From assembly GCA_023665245.1 (NCBI GenBank), contig JAMPEH010000125.1:1-6930 (forward strand): 6,930 nt of DNA, in the 5' to 3' direction. Shown one piece after another: positions 1 to 5,321 of the stretch. The stretch's first letter is position 1, and each line of letters begins with the position of its first letter. Below the pieces are notes generated by a model that was not told where the DNA came from, ran no database searches, and saw only the letters and a program-made list of their open reading frames with translations. The position numbers were made by a program, and so were the translations under genes. This DNA is from Muribaculaceae bacterium. GTDB taxonomy: Bacteria; Pseudomonadota; Alphaproteobacteria; Rs-D84.

Positions 1-2
1 CG

Positions 3-2219
3 TCAACCTTCGCCGCTGCCACTTCCTCCACCCCAAAAACGCAAACTTGCTATAAGGCTATGGGCTGCGATGAAGAAAATGGCTGGTTTGACGAAAAACC
101 AAACGATACCTTCTTTAACTATCAAGAAGATGGTACTTGCTATAAAGTTACAGGGTGTAAGGCTCCATATAGCAAAACTACCCTTGATGCAGATAACAAA
201 CCATTGGCTTTGGGAGATAAATATACAAAATATGACTATGCATATTATGCACCAGCTGACATAGGTTGCTTAAAAACACCTTATTATGCAACATTGAATG
301 TATGTAAAGTATTAAATGGTGGTCATATTGTCATGCTTAACGATAATAACCTTCACAATTCGTATAGTTCTGGTAGTAATGCAGGTGTACGCTTGGGAGT
401 TACTGTTTATAATTCCAGAAGCAACGGCACATATATTACAAGTCAGGAATGGAATAGCTATACAACAAATATTACTGATGCACCTCAATTAGAAACATCT
501 GAGTACTTTGCTATTGATTATGGGCAACTTAGTCTCAGTTTCCCAGAAAATAAAAATCTAGCTATTGCTCTAAATACTGCGCATCATACACCTACCGGAA
601 GTGAGGGAACTCTGAAACAACAATTGAAAGATATAATCAAACGTAATACTGCATTAGGTAATCCATACGGACTATCAGAGCTCTGCGAAGAATCTGATTA
701 TGAATCAGATACCCTTAAATGTGTCAATGATACCCAGAAATTAGGATTTGTCTTAAATCTTAAAGATAATGGTGAATGTAAAAAGTCTTGCCAATACTTT
801 GCAACTGTTACAGAATCTATTACCGGAGAGAGCAGCGATATTCAATGCGTGGATCAAGCAACATACAAAATTAATGTTACTGGTTCAGCAGGATGTAACA
901 CAAGTAATGTATGGTGGACAGCAACTAGATCTGAAAGTTCTGTGGGGCAGATTTCTCCAAGTTCGGGTTCTGGCAGTGGAACAGTTACCTACTCAAATAT
1001 TAATGCCAAAGGTACAAGTTTAGAGATTAAGTTCTCTGTTGGTAGCAATGATTCGATTACGGTTAGTAAATCCGGAACTGGCTCTGTAACGTATTATGAT
1101 ACATATGAGGGTAGCGAACTTATACGAGAAGTTGCTTGTAGCCGCAACTGCCATGATTATAATTACTTTGAAAGCACAGGTGAAATTGCAAGTCAGTGCA
1201 CAGGTGTTACTTCAACTAACGTTGCCGGCAAAACATGTTACAAAGCTACCGGTTGTGCTTCGGGATATAAAAAAATATCACAGTCTACAAAAGATGATGA
1301 TGTCTATTGCGGCGACTTCTATTGTCAAAAATTAACCTGCCCAGATGGTTATTATAAAGATAAACCTAATAGTACTTACTTTAACTATACTGAATCTAAT
1401 GGCTGTTATAAAGTAACAGGGTGTAAAGATGGGTATCACGATAAGCGTTACGGAGTTCATGGTTATACATATCAACCAACTGGCTATACTTGTTGGAAAG
1501 ACGATATTTATTATTTAGATATGTATTACAGTACTAGCAATGCCCAAATTATGGCTGGATGCAAAGTAGGTTATTTTAATGCTTCTATTCCTTTGACCAT
1601 TACTGCTTCGGGTTACAATACTCAATTGATGCCTGGTCTAAAATCAGAGATAACTTGTGGCGTAACAGGACAGTCTGAAAAACAGAAGGTTGCAAACACG
1701 TCAAGTTCATATAATTTATCTAATTTCAGAGAATCTGCAACATATGGGTTTACAGCTGGTGGAAATAACGTATCTCTTAGTGAACGTTATCCAGAAAGTT
1801 ATGTTCTAGGAGTTGGCGTCTTTAAACTCAGAGTTCAGGAGGATGCCGCGCTAACAATTAAATGTATAGATAGTATTGAAGATTATGGAAGAATGATGTA
1901 TATCACTTGTACTGCAAGCTCAGCAGTTACAGCAGATACAAAAATTAATTTCACTATGGATTACTCCATGAAAAAAGGACAATGTTATGCAGCCAATGAA
2001 AATGATCGTCCTGGAAGCGGATTTGATGACTACAAGCTAGATAGTTATGATACTGTCTTGGTCATCAAAAAAGGAACAACCTCTATCAAAACAAAGATGC
2101 TATTAATGCAAGGCGAGGAAACCTTTAATGGAGCTAGTTGTTTTTACGATATTGATGATTATCGTTGGCAGGCCAGATTAGAGGACCGAACACTTGTTGG
2201 AGAGGAATACTGGCCATGA
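3..2219 (+). CDS. Cysteine-rich secreted/surface protein, C-terminal cassette A (5' end outside window)
   Basis: The frame is open from the left edge, so the ATG at 60 is probably internal: the 19 codons before it are in frame, and 17 of them recur at the start of cassette B. About 738 residues lie in the window, with no membrane span, which suits an exported protein. TFAAATSSTP could be the end of a signal peptide (AxA) or a linker. Counting from the Met at 60, residues 8-34 and 430-456 are two copies of a 27-residue Cys module (17 identical) ending CYKVTGCK. A shorter relative, CYKATGC, lies near 390. Residues about 268-338 look like a BACON-type beta-sandwich (WWTATR, then ISPSSGSGSGTVTYS). 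Residues 520-650 appear beta-rich with paired cysteines. The function is unknown; adhesion or surface display is an inference. A terminator hairpin follows 25 nt after the stop. I recognise no catalytic motif. Confidence 0.85.
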   Translation, partial: STFAAATSSTPKTQTCYKAMGCDEENGWFDEKPNDTFFNYQEDGTCYKVTGCKAPYSKTTLDADNKPLALGDKYTKYDYAYYAPADIGCLKTPYYATLNVCKVLNGGHIVMLNDNNLHNSYSSGSNAGVRLGVTVYNSRSNGTYITSQEWNSYTTNITDAPQLETSEYFAIDYGQLSLSFPENKNLAIALNTAHHTPTGSEGTLKQQLKDIIKRNTALGNPYGLSELCEESDYESDTLKCVNDTQKLGFVLNLKDNGECKKSCQYFATVTESITGESSDIQCVDQATYKINVTGSAGCNTSNVWWTATRSESSVGQISPSSGSGSGTVTYSNINAKGTSLEIKFSVGSNDSITVSKSGTGSVTYYDTYEGSELIREVACSRNCHDYNYFESTGEIASQCTGVTSTNVAGKTCYKATGCASGYKKISQSTKDDDVYCGDFYCQKLTCPDGYYKDKPNSTYFNYTESNGCYKVTGCKDGYHDKRYGVHGYTYQPTGYTCWKDDIYYLDMYYSTSNAQIMAGCKVGYFNASIPLTITASGYNTQLMPGLKSEITCGVTGQSEKQKVANTSSSYNLSNFRESATYGFTAGGNNVSLSERYPESYVLGVGVFKLRVQEDAALTIKCIDSIEDYGRMMYITCTASSAVTADTKINFTMDYSMKKGQCYAANENDRPGSGFDDYKLDSYDTVLVIKKGTTSIKTKMLLMQGEETFNGASCFYDIDDYRWQARLEDRTLVGEEYWP
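5..55 (+). repeat. Left copy of 51-bp terminal inverted repeat
   Basis: This sequence is identical over 51 of 51 bases to the reverse complement of 6880-6930. It encodes TFAAATSSTPKTQTCYK in the frame of cassette A. Identity includes every wobble position and stops abruptly after TGCTATAA, where the two genes become unrelated. About half its bases are G or C, richer than the AT-rich tails that follow. The repeat may extend beyond the window on the right. Such a boundary suits recombination or gene conversion better than slow divergence of paralogues. Confidence 0.97.
81..161 (+). repeat. Intragenic Cys-module repeat, copy 1 (27 codons)
   Basis: This codes for a 27-residue module with the pattern G...KPN.T.FNY.E...CYKVTGCK. 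It aligns without gaps to 1347-1427, with 17 of 27 residues identical. At DNA level the copies are diverged, so this is an old protein-domain duplication, not a fresh recombination site. The same CYKxxGC motif spans the cassette boundary (TCYK then AMGC), so cassette A joins the shared 5' region inside one of these modules. Confidence 0.85.
1347..1427 (+). repeat. Intragenic Cys-module repeat, copy 2 (27 codons)
   Basis: This is the second copy of the module at 81-161, preceded by a CPD and followed by DGY, so it reads as CPDGYY...CYKVTGCKDGY. The CPxGY lead-in also occurs twice in cassette B (CPSGYY and CPSGYF). The two cassettes thus share a small Cys-motif vocabulary even though their bodies do not align. 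Confidence 0.85.
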
Positions 2220-2244
2220 GATAGTAATGTCTCTACTCACCATA

Positions 2245-2272
2245 ATAGCCGCAAGATATCATCTGCGGCTAT
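2245..2272 (+). terminator. Terminator-like hairpin after cassette A
   Basis: ATAGCCGCA (2245-2253) pairs with TGCGGCTAT (2264-2272), 9 bp around a 10-nt loop; a bulged-A alternative extends the stem. It begins 25 nt after the cassette A stop. The following U tract is weak (ATCTTTAAAAC), so termination may be imperfect. A near-identical hairpin (26/28 bases) follows cassette B on the other strand at 5234-5261, so it belongs to the duplicated gene module. Confidence 0.75.
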
Positions 2273-2357
2273 ATCTTTAAAACATTTTTGACAAAAAAAT
2301 AATATTTCTTGACTAATTAAGAAAAAAGAATACCATTGCTTTGATTTAATATTTATT

Positions 2358-2386
2358 TTGTCGTGAAAAATTATGATTTATATAAT
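2358..2386 (+). promoter_or_regulatory. Sigma-70-type promoter for the lipoprotein gene
   Basis: TTGTCG (2358-2363), a 17-nt spacer and a perfect TATAAT (2381-2386) form a good housekeeping promoter. The expected start is near 2393, giving a 5' leader of about 93 nt. I see no Bacteroidota-style TAnnTTTG box here. It lies beyond the cassette A hairpin, so the lipoprotein gene is probably its own transcription unit. Confidence 0.6.
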
Positions 2387-2415
2387 TGAAAATTGTTTTA
2401 TCTTTTCATAATTTT
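2367..2415. promoter_or_regulatory. 10-bp inverted repeat flanking the -10 box (possible operator)
   Basis: AAAATTATGA (2367-2376) and TCATAATTTT (2406-2415) are perfect reverse complements enclosing the TATAAT box and the expected transcription start. The arms are almost pure A+T, in a very AT-rich spacer, so chance is a real possibility. A regulator site is the alternative. Confidence 0.3.
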
Positions 2416-2485
2416 AGCCTTTACGGTTTTTCATGACATAAAAAACGAGAAATAAACTTTAAAATAAACCCTTAAATTTTTTTTT

Positions 2486-4579
2486 ATGAAAAGCAAATCT
2501 CTCTTTTGGCGCGCGATGCAGATATGCATGGCCGCTATGATGGTGTGTTTGTGTTTTGCGTGCAGTGAAGACGAACCTGCACCAACACCGACACCGGACG
2601 AACCTAAAAACGGTGAGGTATCGTTCAATGTAGAACTCCCCGGTGGCAGCGGTTCAGGCACAGCCTCATCCCCTGTCATTGTAACCTCCGGTGAAGCGCT
2701 CAATATGGCTGTCAGCCAGAAAAGCAGTTACACCGACCCGACCGGCAAGGTATACACCTGTGAACCATTAGCGACAATTTCGCTTTCGGCTCAGCTGGAT
2801 ACGGTATATGCAAAAGATCTAACAAGTTTAACAAGTGTAAAAGACGGTTCGGACGTCAAAAGCTCAACTTCCGGAACTAATCCTGTCAACCACAAAACAC
2901 TGCAAAAGTTTAATGTTGGCGGGCAGGAAATCGCCTTTGATCTCATGCATGAGGTCTTTACGATAACCAACTCGGTTAACGAAAAGATTGAAATGCCGTA
3001 CATCAAAGTTAATCAAGCCAAGCTTGGCAATGCGAATGCAACAGAAGAAACCCCACAAGGACGTGCTGCTGCGGTTGTTTCAGCTGTAACAGTTCGTCCG
3101 CTTGCAATGTCTCGTGCACAGACAATTACCGATTCTACAATGTATGAAGTTAATGTTCGCCTTAATTTGACGCTTGAAAGTGTTCACTCTAAGGAAAACA
3201 GTACTCAAACAGTGGAATTCTCGGTTAACTATGTCGGTGTTGTGGAAACAACAACGACGCTAGAAGACCCCAAGTCTGATTTGTCTTACATATGGGACGT
3301 TAAAAGCGGTACGAACAGCAGTTCTTCACCTTTTGTACAGGAGGGGCGCAATCCGATGGAAATCTGGATGGTGCAAACGTCTGTCTACACTGACGAGTAT
3401 ACCAATAAGTTTACCTGCGAGCCGAAAGCAAAAATTATCGTTACGACGCCGCAGGATACGGTTTGGGCTACTTCTGTTGAAGATTTGCGAAAGCTAGCGG
3501 AAACAGCTGACAATGTTGGTGAAAATACCTCTGCCAAGCAAATCTTTACTGTTGGTGATAAGCAAGTGAGTGTTGATTGGAGCTACGAACTTGGCCAGAC
3601 ACTTAATGACAAAAATGTGGTGATGCCGTACTACAAACTTTCTCCGGCGAAACTGAAAAATGTTTCAATGAAAGAAGTTGACGGAGCCAACACAGCGACA
3701 TCTGAAAAAAATATCGCTGCGTATGAAATTACCGCTACTTTTGCCCAGACAGCAACGGCTGACGGTTTTGCCGGCGATTTTCCGCAAAGTTTTGACATTG
3801 AGTATGTGGTTAAATACATTGGCGCAGTAGAGGTTTCTATCGTTGATGTGGTTTATACCAAAGGTTACGAGTGGCTTGAAGCGCATGACAACCTTGCTTT
3901 GCGTGCGAATGTGACTATTACACGCGAGATCGTCTATTCCAATGGTAAACGAGAGACAGAGAAGTATCAGAGTGCGAATTATATGTTTACGCTTACTGGT
4001 GCTAGCTCAAATCCTTATGGGCGTAGTGGATACTTAGAAATTCCTCTTTCCGATGGAGAATGTTTGAGTTTTCTTAATAACCGCGAAACAAATTTTTATG
4101 ATGATGTTACAGCAATATATACGACTAAAACAGGTGTTCCTAACCTTAATAAGCTGAGTCATCGTGTTTATGCGGACGGTTTTTACGAACCATTTGGAGA
4201 AGAATATCGGTCACTATATCGTAAAGAGTATTCAGAGCAAGCTTTTGGCGAGGATAACCATGAAGAAGGCTGGTATGTTAGATGGGCAGTGCACAACCGC
4301 ATTGTTTCTTTAATGTACGAAGATTATGATGAAGTGGATTATGGTATAAGAAGATATATACTTGACACCGGTCATTATGATTTGTTCTATTACTTTAAAG
4401 ATACCGATACTGTTGTAGACTTTGCTGATAAGCAACCTGAGCGCAGCTACTCCTTCACCGAAGAGTCTGCTCAGATTGCAGAAGGGCCTGCTCGTGTGTT
4501 CAAGCACGAGTGCAAAGTTCGCTACTTAGAGCGTGACTTCTATATCGCCACAGTTGATACCGTCTATCAGAACAAGTAA
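2486..4579 (+). CDS. Putative lipoprotein with two tandem related domains
   Basis: The 697-residue product starts with a lipoprotein-type signal: basic residues (KSK, R9), a hydrophobic stretch 11-25 and a Cys at 26 followed by SEDEP. The lipobox LCFAC is not canonical (Cys at -3, Phe at -2), but the acidic, Pro/Thr-rich stretch after Cys26 is typical of a surface tether. Residues 74-254 and 295-449 are two diverged copies of one domain: both carry S.YTD...TCEP, then DTV.A, a VG...D...E core, MPY.K...AKL.N and Y.G.VE. Residues 450-697 are a separate region rich in Tyr and acidic residues. No enzyme motif is visible; binding or structural use is an inference. Base composition is visibly richer in G+C than the flanking cassettes. 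The ATG has no Shine-Dalgarno site, only a T tract, but the signal peptide makes this start convincing. A strong terminator follows 18 nt after the stop. Confidence 0.85.
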   Translation: MKSKSLFWRAMQICMAAMMVCLCFACSEDEPAPTPTPDEPKNGEVSFNVELPGGSGSGTASSPVIVTSGEALNMAVSQKSSYTDPTGKVYTCEPLATISLSAQLDTVYAKDLTSLTSVKDGSDVKSSTSGTNPVNHKTLQKFNVGGQEIAFDLMHEVFTITNSVNEKIEMPYIKVNQAKLGNANATEETPQGRAAAVVSAVTVRPLAMSRAQTITDSTMYEVNVRLNLTLESVHSKENSTQTVEFSVNYVGVVETTTTLEDPKSDLSYIWDVKSGTNSSSSPFVQEGRNPMEIWMVQTSVYTDEYTNKFTCEPKAKIIVTTPQDTVWATSVEDLRKLAETADNVGENTSAKQIFTVGDKQVSVDWSYELGQTLNDKNVVMPYYKLSPAKLKNVSMKEVDGANTATSEKNIAAYEITATFAQTATADGFAGDFPQSFDIEYVVKYIGAVEVSIVDVVYTKGYEWLEAHDNLALRANVTITREIVYSNGKRETEKYQSANYMFTLTGASSNPYGRSGYLEIPLSDGECLSFLNNRETNFYDDVTAIYTTKTGVPNLNKLSHRVYADGFYEPFGEEYRSLYRKEYSEQAFGEDNHEEGWYVRWAVHNRIVSLMYEDYDEVDYGIRRYILDTGHYDLFYYFKDTDTVVDFADKQPERSYSFTEESAQIAEGPARVFKHECKVRYLERDFYIATVDTVYQNK
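2705..3247 (+). repeat. Lipoprotein tandem domain, copy 1
   Basis: This codes for residues 74-254. Landmarks shared with copy 2 are SSYTD, YTCEPLATI, QLDTVYA, FNVGGQEIAFD, MPYIKVNQAKLGN and NYVGVVE. It carries an extra stretch near residues 180-210 (EETPQGRAAAV...) that copy 2 lacks or has shortened. Confidence 0.75.
3368..3832 (+). repeat. Lipoprotein tandem domain, copy 2
   Basis: This codes for residues 295-449. Landmarks matching copy 1 in order are SVYTD, FTCEPKAKI, PQDTVWA, FTVGDKQVSVD, MPYYKLSPAKLKN and KYIGAVE. The copies are clearly related as protein but diverged as DNA, so the duplication is old. Confidence 0.75.
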
Positions 4580-4597
4580 TCGTCTTTACACACTATC

Positions 4598-4629
4598 AAA
4601 ACGCCGCCGGATTTCCGACGGCGTTTTTT
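4598..4629 (+). terminator. Strong Rho-independent terminator, probably bidirectional
   Basis: AAAACGCCG (4598-4606) pairs with CGGCGTTTT (4619-4627). After one C/A mismatch the stem continues as CGG/CCG around an ATTT loop. The T run 4624-4629 serves the lipoprotein transcript. On the - strand the same stem starts right after the small ORF stop codon and ends in GTTTT, so it can also end that transcript. Confidence 0.88.
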
Positions 4630-4698
4630 CTACATAACTAATGAAATAATTACTGCAAATACAAATACTATAAGAATAACTACTCTTTTTTCATCCAT
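4630..4698 (-). CDS. 22-residue single-span membrane peptide (small ORF)
   Basis: The minus strand encodes MDEKRVVILIVFVFAVIISL then VM and a TAG stop. A short charged head (D, E, K, R) precedes about 17 uninterrupted hydrophobic residues, the shape of a tiny inner-membrane protein. AAGGAG lies six bases before the ATG, the only good Shine-Dalgarno site in the window, and a bidirectional terminator begins directly at the stop. A ribosome site, a coherent hydrophobic product and a terminator together make a chance ORF unlikely. I recognise no family. A regulator of a membrane complex or a type I toxin-like peptide are possible roles; toxins of that class usually have an overlapping antisense RNA, and none is evident here. 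No convincing promoter is seen: a TATAAT on the - strand (4777-4772) has only a poorly spaced TTGTCA (20 nt). Confidence 0.62.
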   Translation of the reverse strand: MDEKRVVILIVFVFAVIISLVM

Positions 4699-4704
4699 TT
4701 TTAT

Positions 4705-4710
4705 CTCCTT
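4705..4710 (-). promoter_or_regulatory. Shine-Dalgarno site of the small membrane peptide
   Basis: On the - strand AAGGAG is followed by ATAAAA and then ATG, a six-base spacing. It fixes the start at 4698 rather than the out-of-frame ATG four bases further on. It also shows that the host uses Shine-Dalgarno initiation, which matters for the anti-SD loops of the neighbouring RNA. Confidence 0.7.
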
Positions 4711-4828
4711 TTTCTACTATATAAGCCTAAAAATACGAATTTCATGATATAATTAATAATATAACCATTTGATTATACTTAATATATCAAAAAATATTGA
4801 CAAAATTTTATTTTATGTCATTTTTTAC

Positions 4829-4857
4829 TTGACAATGCTGCATATTTTGTATATTTT
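4829..4857 (+). promoter_or_regulatory. Sigma-70-type promoter of the putative small RNA
   Basis: A consensus TTGACA (4829-4834), a 17-nt spacer and TATTTT (4852-4857) predict a start near 4864. TATATT at 4850-4855 with a 15-nt spacer is a weaker alternative. No start codon with a ribosome site follows; the next features are stem-loops, so the promoter points to a non-coding transcript. Confidence 0.65.
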
Positions 4858-4863
4858 AAGTCC

Positions 4864-5170
4864 ATAAGAAAATAAAAGAATTACTTACATAGACTTTTCG
4901 GGTACTCAATTCTCCTAATTACGACCATTGGCATTCCGGAGTACCCCATAAAATAAACCGATTCTCATCCTTGTTTCCTCCCATAAAATCGGTTTATTTC
5001 CATTTAATAAGCCACTCATTCAAATATCAGTCTCCCTCCTTCAAAAAATCACAGTGGCTTATTTCCCCTCTTCTGGTGTTTGAGCTTTTGGTTAACAATT
5101 TCACTTTCTATATAGCCAAACATCCGAAGGCCGCCTTTTCTTTGAACGCATCCAAAAAGGCGGTTTTTTT
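4864..5170 (+). ncRNA. Putative multi-hairpin small RNA with anti-Shine-Dalgarno loops
   Basis: This about 305-nt unit runs from a promoter to a terminator and has no credible ORF. H1: GGGTACTC 4900-4907 with 4939-4946, loop containing TCTCCT (4911-4916). H2: 12 bp, 4951-4962 with 4988-4999, loop containing CCTCCC (4977-4982). H3: 11 bp, 5006-5016 with 5053-5063, loop containing CCTCCTT (5035-5041), which matches the anti-SD core of 16S rRNA. H4: 8 bp with one G-U, 5075-5082 with 5117-5124. H5: terminator. H2 and H3 share arm sequences (AATAAnCC and GGnTTATTTCC) with a compensatory change, A-T in H2 and G-C in H3, which supports a real RNA fold and tandem duplication. Alphaproteobacterial sRNA families (alpha-r14/'cuckoo', AbcR) likewise expose CU-rich anti-SD loops; homology to them is not claimed. 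The inferred role is blocking ribosome sites of mRNAs. A leader role is unlikely because the next gene is convergent. Confidence 0.65.
5131..5170 (+). terminator. Rho-independent terminator of the small RNA
   Basis: CCGCCTTTT (5131-5139) pairs with AAAAGGCGG (5155-5163) across a 15-nt loop and is followed directly by seven T residues (5164-5170). It ends + strand transcription before the convergent cassette B. Confidence 0.88.
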
Positions 5171-5233
5171 ATTTTAAATTTATTGTTGTTGCTCAGTCAT
5201 ATTTTTTTTATTTCGTATTTATAAAAATATATA

Positions 5234-5261
5234 ATAGCCGCAAATGGTATCTTGCGGCTAT
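5234..5261 (-). terminator. Terminator-like hairpin after cassette B
   Basis: A 10-bp perfect stem, ATAGCCGCAA (5234-5243) with TTGCGGCTAT (5252-5261), encloses an 8-nt loop. On the - strand it begins 60 nt after the cassette B stop and runs into TATTATATATTTTTAT. Read on the - strand it matches the cassette A hairpin at 26 of 28 positions, differing only at two bases near the loop. Confidence 0.78.
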
Positions 5262-5321
5262 AAATGATAATATGGTTATTATCTTTGTTTTATTGCTCAG
5301 TATTACGACAAAACGACCGAG

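Noticed and set aside
60..62. ATG as the start of the cassette A gene
   Set aside because: There is no ribosome site upstream, and the preceding in-frame codons are shared exactly with cassette B, so the coding region begins outside the window.
2288..2336. Second promoter upstream of the lipoprotein gene (TTGACA 2288-2293 or TTGACT 2309-2314)
   Set aside because: TTGACA has no -10 box at suitable spacing, and TTGACT has only TACCAT at 16 nt. The TTGTCG-17-TATAAT pair further down is clearly better.
2431..2703. Minus-strand frame overlapping the lipoprotein start, and other antisense frames of 60-90 residues
   Set aside because: They lie opposite well-supported genes, lack ribosome sites and have compositions expected of shadow frames.
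2461..4960. AAAATAAACC present both in the lipoprotein leader and in hairpin H2
   Set aside because: Ten bases of mostly A and T in an AT-rich window is not significant, and the flanking bases do not match.
4900..5170. CRISPR array or riboswitch
   Set aside because: The repeated units are hairpins with different lengths and loops, not direct repeats with regular spacers. No gene on the same strand follows that a riboswitch could control.
4971..5177. 68-residue open frame on the + strand starting from TTG
   Set aside because: It overlaps hairpins H2 and H3 and the terminator of the putative small RNA, starts inside the H2 loop, has no ribosome site and reads through the T tract. It is better explained as non-coding RNA.
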